DNA of 64,000 bases. Source: Ctena decussata (taxonomy: Eukaryota > Mollusca > Bivalvia > Lucinida > Lucinidae). Location: positions 31,490,503 to 31,554,502 of the forward strand of contig OZ022511.1 of the NCBI GenBank assembly GCA_963989385.1, in the 5' to 3' direction. Below are positions 42,420 to 55,100 of this stretch, one piece after another (positions within the stretch are counted from its first letter, which is position 1; the number at the start of each line of letters is the position of its first letter). The translations under genes were made by a program, and so were the position numbers. The notes under the pieces were generated by a model. That model was not told where the DNA came from and searched no databases. It saw nothing but the letters and a program-made list of their open reading frames with translations.

Positions 42420-45400
42420 TTATCTATCTATCTATCTTGACATGATCCACAACCCCCTTTCGGGTATTATTTGGATTTCACCACGCATGGTGTGTTAGTA
42501 AAAGAAGTAAAAAAGTGAGATAGTGCAGAATAAAAAGATAAAAAGAAAGGTGAAATATAGATGAAAGGGTTAGTGTTAAGAAGAGTTTAAAATCAGGATA
42601 AAAACAGTATTTATGTTTAGGGGAGGGTATGACTGATCTTACTGACTCCTAATTTAAAGGAGTCAAGATCTGAAACTTGGACGAGATCAGCTGGTAATCT
42701 GTTCCATAGTACAATAGTCATGGGAAAGAATGAATACTGATAATAACAGACAGATGTATGGATCTGTCTGTAAGAGAGAGGATGCATGTGACGAGTATAT
42801 CTGGTGGGCTGTTCGAAATATGACGGAACGGGAATAGCAACCAGGCCATACACTACCTTATAAAACATAGCGAGACGCGCATCGTAACGTCTGCACTCAA
42901 GCGACCGCCATCCAAGGTTACTCATCATTTCTGTCACGCTGCTGTAGGGAGAGTAATCATTGGATACCCATCTTGCTGCCCTTCGTTGAATCATTTCAAC
43001 TTTCTCTATATTTTCTTTCGTGTATGGGCTCCAGACAGAAGACGCATATTCAACCTGGGGTCTTACTAGTGAGTTATATGCCAGTGTTTTAATTTCTTCA
43101 TTTTTTGTTTTCACATTTCTTTTTACAAAGCCTAAAGTTCTATTAGCACTAGCAGTTATATTGTTTATGTGAGAGTTCCAGCTAAGATCTGTGCTGATGC
43201 TTACCCCAAGATACTTGGCTGCATCTACAGCCTCCAGTTCCTGATCATGCATATAGTATTTTGACCTTAACGGGTTTTTGGACCTAGAAATGTGGAGCAC
43301 CTGACATTTACTTGGATTGAACTCCATGTCCCAGGTTCGTTCCCAGCTCTGCAGAATGTCTAGATCGGACTGGAGTACACTACTGTCCCCTGAACTAGAT
43401 ACAGTCAAGTAAACAGCGGTATCATCAGCAAAGAGCCTAACTTGAGATTGTACATTTTCAGGAAGGTCGTTTATGTACAACAGAAAGAGGAGCGGGCCCA
43501 ATACAGACCCCTGGGGTACCCCAGAGGTCACTGGAACCTCATTTGAAGACTCCCCATCCAGTACAACAGTTTGAGATCGACCAATCAAGAAAGACCTTAT
43601 CCATTTCAGAGTGTTTCCTTTAATGCCAAAGTTCGAAAGTTTAAATAATAATTTCAAGTGATTCACTTTGTCGAAGGCTTTACTGAAGTCTAAAAGAACT
43701 AAATCTGTTTGCTTTCTCAAAGTCAGCTGCCTTCCAAGGTCTTCCACAAGCTGAATAAGTTGCGTTTCACAGGAGCGTTTTTCCCGAAAGCCATGTTGTA
43801 ATTCATAAAGGACATCATGCTGAGTCAGGTGTTTAGAAATGTTGGATGATATTATATGCTCCATCACCTTGCACACAATGCATGTCAAGGAGATGGGCCT
43901 ATAATTGACAGGGTCTGTTTTATCCCCCTTCTTAAAAAGGGGACACACTTGAGCTTTTGTCCATTCCAAGGGTAGTTGGCCAGTTTGAAGGGATCTCTCA
44001 AACAGCAAACAGATAACTGGGGCAATCTCTATCCTTAGTTCTTTCAGCATAATAGGTTTTATTGAATCAGGCCCAGCAGCCTTTTCAGGATTAAGATTGA
44101 ACAAAAGTTTAAGAACTCCATTGATGTCAATGTTAATTTCCGGCATAGAAGGGCATGAGGGTTTTAGGTTAGCTGGAAGATTTTCTTGAAACAAACCCTG
44201 AATGCTCTGAGTGCATAGCTGCCCTAGCCTAAGTGGGGATAAGCATGTAAAAACAGACTGGAATTGTTTATTCAAAAGATTGGCCTTTTTGACATTGTCA
44301 CTGTGTAATGTACCGTCTGTATTGTCTTTCAGCAAAGATATACCCCGATCATCCTGTCTACTGTTTTTGATAAGTGAGAAGAGTTTCTTTGGTGCGAACC
44401 CAGAATTTCTACTGTCCCCCCCTGAACCCATCCCCAGTATATCAGCCAAATAATTATTGTAAGCTACTTTTAGTTTGTTGTGAACTAGGTGTTTGACCTG
44501 CTTGAAGTGATACCTATTCTTTTCTGTCCCTGACTTCTGTTTTTGGTAGAGTTTGTCCCTTTTTCTAATGAGTCGACGTATTTCTTGAGTAATCCATGGC
44601 AGGCTGCGTTTTTGACTAAGTTTTTTGATGGGTACAAAATTTTTTATTCCTGAATTAATAGCAAGTGTAAAAGCATTCCAGATTTCCTCAGCGGTACTTT
44701 CTTGGAGGCAACCCAAAATTTCTGAAGCTTTGATCCTCATAAAGGATTTGAAACCATCCCAGTCAGCTTTTCTAAATAGTGGTACTGATCTGGATTTTTG
44801 TCGACTCACTGTTGGTTTGACTTTGACATTTGCAATGGAGATGTCATGGTCTGAGATGCCAGATAGGATTTCAACAGTGTTTACCAAAGTGTAGTTTGTT
44901 GTCAGGAACAGGTCAAGAATATTATCACCTCTGGTAGGTTTACTTACCATTTGAACCAGGCCAAAATCATCTAGACAGGAGACGAAATCTTTATAGACAG
45001 AAGAATAGCTGCATCCTGGTCTAATGGTAGGTACGTGGTCAGAGTCCCATGAGAACTTGGGGAAATTGAAGTCACCCAGTATCCACATGTTGCCTTTTTT
45101 CATACTTACCATTTCCAGAGACCTTCTGAGTTCTTCCAGGCTCTGAGCATCATTCTCTTTCGGGCGATAGTAGGCTGCAATGTAAAGGGGTTTTGCTGCA
45201 ACGATGTCAAGTTTAACCCAAATTATCTCGCAATTTGTCTTAAACTGCTTTTGTTCAGTTGCAATGAGGGAGTCTTTTATCAGGATAAAGACACCACCCC
45301 CCATTGTATCTGTAACTCTATCTTCCCTAAAAGGAGTGTAGCCACGTGCTTTTGGGAAAAACTCACTGTCATAGTGATATGTGGTGAGCCAAGACTCTGT

Positions 45401-45823
45401 GCCAACTACGACATCTGGTTTGTGTAAGTCAAGCAAGGCTTGAAACTCTGCTTTTTTGTTTACCAGAGACTGACAATTTATATTTAGCACCTTAAGGTTA
45501 TAAATTTTGTTAGACGAGGGTCTATGATGATGAGTAACCGTGGGTGTCGGTGCTTGAGGGAGCTGTTCTGTATCTTCCGTTTCTTCATCTGTTAAAATAC
45601 TGTAATTATTCGGCGAAACATACGACGCGAAGGACGAGTGAGCGGAGTTAGAGAAATTCGGATGGTCACAGTTCGAACAAATCCACGAGAAAGACTTATC
45701 TGTGGCAACCAAATCATCATACGTGTCTTGGCCAATGGCCTGGCACTGTATGTGGAACCACAGGCCACACTCATCACATATCCCGGCACAACCTGTTTTC
45801 GACCACTGCCTAATTTCGACCAC
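42420..45823 (-). CDS. CR1/jockey-group LINE pol protein, long intact ORF
   Basis: A 1068-codon frame (42617-45823) followed by a 3' UTR and a (GATA)n tail at 42420-42436. Order of domains: a PHD-like finger at residues 12-54 (C16, C19, H24, C27, C49, C52), then an APE-type endonuclease with NINCQS at 114-119, E143, GDFN at 250-253 and SDHD at 324-327. The reverse transcriptase runs about 580-830 with LLDFSKAFD, GVPQGS at 768-773 and FADD at 798-801. A C-terminal domain follows. There are no internal stops. The frame opens with GTG directly after an in-frame TAG, and the first ATG is at residue 174. The first zinc-ligand pair is missing, so the 5' end is lost or spliced. Catalytic residues are intact, so the copy is young. 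Confidence 0.9.
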
Positions 45824-46771
45824 CTAAGACTTTGCCTCATGAAAATCTAAACAAGCTGAACTTTGCAGATGTGATGGTATCTTTGTTACAACAAAGACAG
45901 GCATGTTAGGCAGTGGTGTCTGTTTAGATTTGGTTGCTGAGTGTGAGCCATGAATAAGCATTTCAGTGAAGTACCCTGTTTTCTTGAGGTTTTTCTTATT
46001 ACCAAATTATCTGCTTGTTTCCATGGCAACTATTTATACATGCTTGAAACCGTAGTCTTTGTTTATACATCTTTATGATTAAATGTATTTTCCGTGACCA
46101 TTGTTTCCCAACAAAACTGAAAATCTTACCATACAAATTTATTTTGAGATAAATATTTGGTCTACCGTGCTTATGGCAGTTTTCTTTATTTTCTCAGCTT
46201 TTTTAAATTGTTCATGTGTCAGAAATTGAAAAATTAAATGCCTCATCATGGTCTTCAACAGTTATCTTTTATACTGATGAGAGGCCTAGCTTTCCCTGTG
46301 TTGAAATCCACTTGCTCTGTCTCTGTTGATAGTGCAAAAAATATTGTTTACCAGTAATATGAACCCTACCCCCAGTAATTCAAATGTTCATTCAGAGAAC
46401 TGTACCTTATGTATATTGACATAGTGTGTTGGGCTTAGTGCTTGTATCCAAAAGTAGTTTGTATGTGTTTTGCTTTTGTAAGGTGGTATTGACAGAGAAG
46501 AAACAGTTATAAAACAATTTCTTTTTGTCAGAAATTATTTACACCAGGCGGTCGGATTTAGGTTGTTTATTTTCAGAATGTCCTGCCTCTGATAATTTCA
46601 GAAATAAAAGGCCTTGCTAGACCGAAAGGAGAAAAATCAAAACTTCACTGTCCTGTATTTCTTGCTCTTTGACTGAGGGACCATATAAGGCAATAATCAT
46701 AAGAATTGAGCTTGAAGGGAAATAAAACACGACAAAATAATGCTTAAGCGGTCGAAAACAGGTTGTGCCAG
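45782..46771. repeat. Inverted 20-bp pair at the LINE 5' edge
   Basis: GGCACAACCTGTTTTCGACC at 45784-45803 recurs in reverse complement at 46750-46769. No gene was recognised in the 950 bp between them. It may be TIRs of another element or a 5' rearrangement of the LINE. Confidence 0.45.
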
Positions 46772-46794
46772 GCTACCAAAGCAGCATCATCATC

Positions 46795-46870
46795 AAGGAC
46801 TTCAATGGCACAGTTGCCGCACGGAAAATCCGTGGGACCTGGGTTCAATTCTACATCCGAAGATATAGAA
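46795..46870 (+). mobile_element. Possible tRNA-derived relic
   Basis: CAATGGCACAGTTGCCGC (A-box-like) and GACCTGGGTTCAATTCTAC (B-box-like) at tRNA spacing. Arms do not pair well. Confidence 0.3.
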
Positions 46871-47407
46871 ATAAGGAGGAAACATAAGTATGAAAGTGAG
46901 GAGACTCTTGGCTCCTTCACCGGAATGTGCCATGGAACTTTTCAAGCTAGCTAACAAAACTCGGTGGTTAGGTCTGAAGTTGTTTGGTCGAATGCATGGT
47001 CTAGCTAGCTCAGAATTGATCGCCTTGTGATCAGAAGTATCTACAATGTGCAGGACTGCTAGCACAATAATCATGGGGCAAAGAATACCTACCAACATTT
47101 TGCAATTTTTCTTAGTTTACAATCCAAGTTCTCGTAGCTGCAGTGCCGCTTACAGCAAAGAAGATCTCAATACAAAATGGCTGCCGCTTATAACATAGAA
47201 GAGTTCGGGACACATTTCAAAAAAAGGTTACTTACCAAGAAGTTTCTGTCAAAAACATACTAGTAACAAACCCAATAAGTAAAAACTCACTTAAAGAAAA
47301 AGTACCAGCTGTCACAACAAAGTTTAACCTACAAAAATACTGTTTTCTAGAAAATAAATTGAGAGTGAGAAAAATCAGCTGTTAGCGGGAAGAACACGCA
47401 TGCTCAC

Positions 47408-47464
47408 CTTTAGAAGGGGTTTAAGTGCAAGAATTCTGGCACGAAGGTTATCCAAAGAATCGTC
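47408..47464 (-). CDS. Exon of an unidentified minus-strand gene
   Basis: A long T tract and TTTGCAG precede it and CTAAAG-GTGAGC follows it, so both splice sites are strong on the minus strand. Only one frame is open, giving DSLDNLRARILALKPLLK. It lies 80 bases from the start codon of the plus-strand gene, suggesting head-to-head overlap. No other exon of this gene was placed with confidence (a weak 18-base candidate lies at about 47093-47110). Confidence 0.4.
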
Positions 47465-47543
47465 TGCAAAAAAAAAATTGCAAGGGAGATAATCACAATT
47501 TGACTCTTTAATGAAGAAGATAGGAATAGTAAATTTACCAAAA

Positions 47544-47646
47544 ATGGCCGCGGATGTTGTCAGAATTTCTTACAAAGAACTGGAAGAAATTGCTCATAAA
47601 AATGAAGAGAAAAAACGATTGAGAGAAGAAAAGTTACGGGAGCAAG
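47544..47646 (+). CDS. Exon 1 with start codon
   Basis: ATG at 47544. Encodes MAADVVRISYKELEEIAHKN and then a charged helix. Donor CAAG-GTTAAA is weak, but phase 1 joins exon 2 to give an uninterrupted coiled coil. Confidence 0.7.
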
Positions 47647-49124
47647 GTTAAACCTTTGATCTAAGATGGCAGCTCTTTTGTGCTGTAATCTTCGTAGCAG
47701 TAATACAGCCAGCGACCTACGAATGAAAAAGTTTCGAATAACGGTTTTCACTTGAATCATGTCATTGGTTTTCGCGGCAATTTTCCTTGTATAAAATTGT
47801 AATAATATGGTTCTGTCCTGGATAATTTGCGTAATTAAAATTTGTTTTACGATGCTGTCCCTTAACACTGCACATCTAAGATGTACATTGAGTTTTAACG
47901 CTGTACAGCACACTGCTTTTGTTGAACTTTTCAATAAGAAGGCACCAGAAACAGGTCTAGGATAGCCGTAATCCGAGCCTTCTCTGACTGAAAAAGCCTT
48001 TTTATAATTTTGATTGGCGGCTTATTAACGTCAGAGGAACGAAAGTGATGAAAACTCTAATATTGTATTTCCCACAGATGCCCTTGGTTTCTGGTTGAAT
48101 TTCTATTGCGTATTATGTTGCAGTTATATGTAAACTTTGCAATCCTATCAAAAAATACCTTTTGATGACTCGGCACAGTAATTCAATGTGATACCCCGTC
48201 TAAAAGCAGATAAATAACAATTTTTTTAGAGCGAGTCGAGATTTGTAACATATCTCCGCCATTATTGTTTTTGTTGACAGATCGCGTGAGGTCAGTCCGG
48301 TGTTTATAAGAAAAAATACTATCGGTCACTTTATCCGTTTCGTAGGGGGTCCGTGGAAACACCCCAAAACACCCCAAGCCTCTACCAAACCGCGCCAAAC
48401 CAGCATCCCCAGTTTCATATCACCACCCTGTCCCTCCACACATACACCAACACCGCTCCCACCCATCCCAAACAGTATTTATATAGATTCAAAATAAAAA
48501 GAACACTTTAATAAGTGTTTACCCATGATGTGTATGTACGTATCTCTTTTAATAACTTCGGGTTTAAATATTAACGAAAAATTAATAATCTCAGTATAAT
48601 AAAGTAAATTATTTCGTACGTTTATGTATGTCACGCAGGGTGGGACAGGGGGCGGGGGAGGAGGGGGCGACCATTTCTACCACCCCAAACCAGCCACCCT
48701 GGATACAAACTAGAACCCCACCCCTTGCGCAGTGGCACGTATATAGGACGGAATAGACGAGTTGTCCGGGCTGAATTGACCCGGATTGACCTTCTTTACA
48801 GAATTCCTTGAATGAAAGAACGAATTGTCTAAGCGCGAAACGTCCGGATTTGTGACGGTCCGTGGAAACACCCCAAAACATCACAAACCACCCCAAACCA
48901 CTTTCATACCACCCAAACCAGCCTCCCTGGGTACAAACTAGAACCCCATCCCCTCCCGCACCAAGACACCAACATCTCAGGTCAATTGGCGAGTATAATT
49001 CAGCCTATAATTTCTTTTCTCCCCTCCCTTTCTCGTTCTTTAAATTAATGTGCCGCTGCGCTAGGGGTAGGGTTCTAGTTGTATCCAGGGTGGCTGGTTT
49101 TGGGGGGGGGATGTATAAATGGTC

Positions 49125-49157
<33 letters not shown>

Positions 49158-52100
49158 TCTAACCCTGCGTGACATACAAAAATGTACAAAATAATTGACT
49201 TAATTATTATTATACTGTGATTATTATTTTTGTTAATACTTAAACTCGAAGTTACATACATATATATCATGAGGCTTTCTTTCTTTCTATCTTTACTGTC
49301 CTCGGTCAACTTTGACCATGATGACAGGTTTCTGGTGTGGCGCATAAGTTGTCACAAAAAAAAAAAAATAAATAAAAAAATAAATAAATAAATGATTTTG
49401 TGACAAAGCCACCAGCAGATTAAAACTATTTACAAGAAGTCCTCAGGGGCAGGCATTCCATGCCTAACCCCTGCTCTACCCTAGGATATTAAATTTTGGC
49501 CCTAAACCCATCAACTGTCTCCGAAAAGACAGCTTCGGTTGTAAGGTCATTCCAAGTTGCAATTGTCCTGGGGAAAAAAAGAATTCTTAAAACCGTCCGT
49601 GTAAGCGTTTAGACGGTGGTACTGGAATGGATGGGACCTAGTTCTCCTGCTCCCTTCACCGACCTCAGATAGGTACTTATTCTTATCTACAATGGCAAGA
49701 TTATTATGAATTTTGTAGAATAGAGACAGAGAAGCCTGCTGTTGTCTTTCCTGCAGGTCTGGCCATTGGAGTTCTTCTAACATTTCTCCCACATGGCTTT
49801 GATAGCGCCAGCGCCTACAGGTCCAACGGGCAGCAGTCCTCTGTACTATTTCTATTCTGTTAGTATCAACTTGGTTATGGGGCATCCAAACTGGCGCTGC
49901 ATATTCTAATTTGGGCCGGACCAAAGTTTTATATGCAGCAGCCTTGATTTCCTTCGATGCAAAAGTCAAGTTTCTACGAAGGAAACCCAAAGTCTTAGTA
50001 GCCTTACTGGTAATTTCATTAATGTGCTGACCCCACTCGAGGTCATCCGTAATTTCAACTCCTAAATATTTGGCTGACGATACATTCTCTAGGACTTGGT
50101 TATGCAATGTACAACCATGGATTATTTGCTTTGGAGGGGGTGCCTAGTCACCCTCATAGAGTGACATTTGGCAACATTAAATTTCATGAGCCTTGCCTCT
50201 TCCCAAAGTGTCAATTTATCTAAATCATCTTGGAGTATCTGTTGGTCTTCGGACCGTCTAATATTTCTATAGAGTACACAGTCATCAGCAAAAGGCGGAC
50301 TGTGGAGCTTATGTTGTCTGGCAGGTCATTAATAAAGATTACAGGATGGGCCCTAAAACAGAACCCTGGGGGACACCAGACAACACGGGGAGAGGGTCTG
50401 AACAGACACCATCCAGAACAACTTTTTGTGTCCTTCCAGATAGCCAGGCAGAGATCCACCGGAGGATATCATTTCGGATACCATAATACTCCAGTTTATA
50501 AATCAATCGTCTATGGGGGACCTTATCAAAAGCCTTGGCAAAGTCCATAATAATGAGGTCTGTTTGTTTGTGACCTTTATTATTGGCTCTGTCTAGGTTT
50601 GCCTTCAAATCATGAATGAACTGGACCAGTTGAGTCTCGCATGACCCACCACTTCTGAAGCCATGCTGAGACTCAACTAAAATCTTATGGTCAGATAGAT
50701 GTTGCATGATTTTGCTCACGAGAATGTGCTCAAGAGGCAATCACTTATTGAAGTACTCTTTTTATTTTGAATCTATATAGACTAGATACTGTTTGGAATG
50801 GAGTGGGAGAAGTGCTGGTGTAAGTGTGGAAGGGTGAGAGGGTGATGTGAATCCGAGGAGGCTGGTTTGGTAAAGGTTTGGGGTGGTTTGGGTGTTTCCA
50901 CGGACCCGATTTGTGATGTTGAAATGATGTTGGATATTTTTACCTGTACACCGGCACGCGCAAGAACTGTCAAATCAAAACGAGGTCATCAACAAAAAGC
51001 GATATTTTTCTTTACCTCATTAAGTTCGATCAAAGATTATTATGGTTCAAAATGGAATAAAATGTGACAAACACTGCAGAATGGTGCAAAAATGAATAAG
51101 GAATTAGCCACTGTATATCTTTTGCGCAGGTAATTGATAAAACTAACCAAAATTAGAATTTTGCTTCGCCGATCCACTGATGGATCGGCTGAATTAGAGT
51201 TTTTAAGTGCAGTATCGCTCTGGCTGCAAGACCCAATTTTGCAGCCAGAGAAGACTCGGGTTAGGATAGCCGTAAATTTATGAACAGTCTGTAAATTAAA
51301 AGACTGTCTTTAAATTTATAGATATCTTAGTCTGTAAATTTACAGACTTGCATAAAATATTTGCTGAAAATAAATCCTATGAAAAATCTGCAATCTCTGG
51401 CTTACCTGTCTGTTTTCATCACATTGCGGTTGACATTTTGCGGAAGATTGCATACATTTGCTTTCGTGCTTTCTTCTTTTATCATAAGAAAACTGAAATT
51501 TAATCTAAACCAGACACAGTGCTTTCCCTTTGACTGCAAAATCAGTCTAAAGGAACTAATATTAGTGGTTTCGGGGCGTTTCGTACCAAAGCCAATTCGT
51601 CCAATGGTAAGTGGTACCCAATATGCCGTAGGCACATTTCAATGTCTGAGGTCAAAATGGCGGTGCTTTACACGACTGGCAGTCTTGATTTAGCAGTAGA
51701 ATAATAATTTGCACTATCTAAATCTTTTTTAACAGACTCTGTTTGAACAGAACGGCATAGAATACTACGTTTAAAGAAACACCTTAACTTTGAAGATTTG
51801 TCGTTAGCAGGAGCAACATGGTCATCGTCTGCATTCATGCTCTTCATGTTATTTCACTCAAATTACATTCAACATCACAGATATCGAAATGCGGTTTTAA
51901 TGTTAAGCACCGTTTTCCACAATACATGTGCCCAAATCTGTAAATTTAAAGACTAAAATGTCTGTAAATTTAAAGACAGTCTGTAAATTTACAGACTGTC
52001 TTTAAATTTATGGCTATCCTAGACCTGAGAAATGGCAGCATAATGGAGGTTGATGCTGGTTTTGTATTTAAAATAGGCGCTTGATGAATGTATGACTTGA

Positions 52101-55100
52101 GATTTTATGTACTTTTCAGCAGTATTGCAGTATTATCAGAATGACAGGATAAGGCTGTATGCAATGAAACACTGTTTATGATCCAAGTAAAGATGATTGA
52201 GAAGATTTCCACCTCAGGGAATCGGTCTCGGGTCCACTAGATCAGCAGGCCAGCCCTTATCCCACTGAGCTACCTGGGCTCCTGCAAATAGGTGCATGAG
52301 GATTGATGTTTTAGTGCCAATGTATGCATATTGAAAAAGATATTGATCATCGGTATAAACCTAAAAACCTGTATTTTTGAAACAGAGAAGCCATTATTTC
52401 ATTTCAGTCCCTAAATAATGGCTGGCTGAGTGCCCTGAAACTGGTAATCAATCATCACTCCTCTCGTACTTATTTATTACTGATTAGTTATCCGTAGTTC
52501 TAAATTCCTCTTTCAGTTTCAATGGAATTATGCCCCTTTGTATTTTTTGTACATGTATAGCAACTTTGTATTAGCTTCATGTCCGCTCCATATGAAAGTT
52601 CGCTCAACTATAAAACACTAACAGACGTCACGATGTGTAGAGATAAAGAGCCATAACCCTCAGTACCTTAATTAGTAAGCGTATTTGCGTAATTACCCAA
52701 TTAAATAATCCAAAAAATCAATTCAAGGCGATCTGGAAGCGTAACAAAACACAAAAGAAATCGGCAATACGCAAAACGGAAACAATCCGTGCGTACCGTT
52801 TTTTATCAGCACCACGCCATCTGCGGTTCGGTGCGGCAAATCGAGCATGCACTAAACTGGTTCCGCTCTTATAACACGTTACAAGTATAGGAACAGGAAA
52901 TCAATTTCAACTGGTTCTCAGCGTATTATCAGCAACAGTGTAAATGGCGAGAGCCAGTATTGGAAAAGCCCCGAAAACATGGCTTCCAGGACAGTGAAGC
53001 GAGGTCATACAAGCAACAAAATACCGCAGGGTTTTTTTTAAGCGCGGGTCCGTTGGCCCGGGCCCGTTGATTTTGGCCTCGGGCCAGTTAAATCCCACTG
53101 TAGCAGGTCCGTCAGGCCAGTTGAATTTCGGGGAGTCATTTCGGGACATTCAGTTTGTTTCAAACTTGAAGCGAAAACAATCTGAAAACCAGTCTACTTT
53201 CGTTTTGCTACGGATGATTTCATTGGACGATCAGAAATGTTTAATCCAATGAAATTTCTCCTCGCATTGCAAATAGACAATATGGCCGACCGATGAAGTT
53301 TGGGGATGAATCGCAGGTCACATGTAAAAAAATGGACCCCAAAGGACTTCTGCGCTTATTTCAACCCCCGCCATCTAAAAAACAAAAACAGCTGCTTAAG
53401 TCCGATGAAGAAAAAAAAGCCACCCGAGACAAATACGAACAGTCTGGCCGCCATCGGTACTTTCAACCTGGGTGGCTGACTGAATTCAAGTGCCTGAAGT
53501 TGCTCAAGTTTGATGATGCCCTAGGAATGAAATGTTCAATTTGTAAAACTAGGGACACAGTTGGCTCTTATGTTACTGGATGCACCAATTACAAGAACAC
53601 CTCACTGCAATATCATGAGGTATCAGACTTGGGTTAATGGGTTAATTATCTTAAACATTCGGATACTAAACAACTACAGATACGACTGTCTATTTGGTGA
53701 TAAAGGATCATACATTTTAATGGTGCTTTATTTTATTGAATATAATTTGTCCTGTATATTCCGCATCGGAAAAATAGTCGGACCAGTTGAAAATTTGGAT
53801 GGCCAGTAGATTTTCCGGCCAGGTGGCCCTGCAGGCCAATGGCATTTTGGTCCCTAGGAAAACCCCTGTACCGGTTATCTGAGCTGATCTGCATTCGACC
53901 CACAACCTTTCATCACTGAAATTGTGAATGAACTTGTTAACGCATGTGTCCGGCCGGGATTATTCGTTGTAACATCTATTATCAACGAGATAATCGTTAC
54001 CTTGGGGGAAAACGAAACTGAAAGTAGCCTACATTCAGGAGTAAATGTAACTGAAAAAAAATATTTGATTCTCGTAGGTCTACGCAATATATGGGGATGA
54101 AACTCATCTTCATTTGGACAAAACTCATCTATATTTTTCACTAGGGTGCTATGTTATAGCTCAGCTGCATTAATTGAGCATATGTTTCAAGTCCTTTTAT
54201 TATTATTTTAATCAAAGCTAATATCTGACGGTAAGTTTATTTGTGATTAGTTTCTTAAAACTTTTTGAGCCACAACATGACAAAACCGGCAGAGTGGTAT
54301 TTGGGCCCAGCGAAAACTCAGAACAGTCTTGGCATCGACCCAGTCTGATCAGAGTCTCTGCTGTCCGCATGGAGCTAGCTTAGACCATTAGTTACCATTA
54401 AGCGCACAACAAAGACTCTGGTCAGTCTGGGTGGACGCCTAGGCTGAAGTGAGTCGCTGCTGAGCGTATGAACCACTTTGTTGGTTTTGTAGTATCGCAG
54501 CTCATTGCATTCATCAAAAATCTTAGCTGCTCAATGTTAATAAAGGACAGCGCTGTAATACTACTACCTTAGCCTCCATTTGTCTGACATGGTACCTTAA
54601 TTAGTAATTTCATAGGATCATTTAAGTGGTGCAATGGAAAAGTGATTCACTTTTCATATATCTAAAAGATATCCCCTCGCATATGACCAGCCTCAGTGGC
54701 TGAGTCATACTGGAAGAGTCAAGCAGGCTTCTAAATTTTGATGCAATCAAGTTGAATCAACTGCATGTGATAAAACAAAAATCCTGTGAAATCTACATTG
54801 TTCAGTATATTTCATATTTTCAGAGGAGAAAAGAAAAGAGGAAGAAAGAAAAAAGAAAGAGGAGAGAGAGAGAAGAAAAGCTAAGAGGCCAACTATTGGT
54901 ATTTACCAGCCACCGAGTCTAGTCAAACACAGGCAGCAACTGGAAGCGGGAGAGGATGCAGACAGTATTCAAGGTAGTGCATATGGTAAAAAATTCTAAA
55001 AATTGGGACTCCAAAAATAATTTATGTAATTTTCCTAAAAATGGAACAATTTGGTTTTAAACATGTACTGTGTCCAAAAGATGCATATGAAATGGCAAGC

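Larger units (their letters stand above)
47974..51253. mobile_element. Long-arm foldback element, interrupted by a LINE
   Basis: Ends CCGAGCCTTCTCTGACTG and CAGCCAGAGAAGACTCGG are inverted. Further in, GGTCCGTGGAAACACCC (48349) mirrors GGGTGTTTCCACGGACC (50891), and ATAGATTCAAAATAAAAAGA (48481) mirrors TCTTTTTATTTTGAATCTAT (50757). TATGTCACGCAGGGT (48627) mirrors ACCCTGCGTGACATA (49163). Without the LINE, the arms are about 750 bp around a 330-bp loop at 48730-49060. The loop has another partial GTCCGTGGAAACACCCC copy at 48859. Confidence 0.8.
47952..52027. mobile_element. 4.1-kb CAG-ended composite element in intron 1
   Basis: CAGGTCTAGGATAGCCGTAA at the left is mirrored by TTATGGCTATCCTAGACCTG at the right (one mismatch in 20). 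AGAAA direct repeats flank it at 47947-47951 and 52028-52032. It contains the foldback element below and a 770-bp terminal module at the right. No transposase was recognised. Confidence 0.85.

Noticed and set aside
45638..45850. Plus-strand and alternative-frame ORFs over the LINE
   Set aside because: Shadows of the LINE coding frame on the minus strand.
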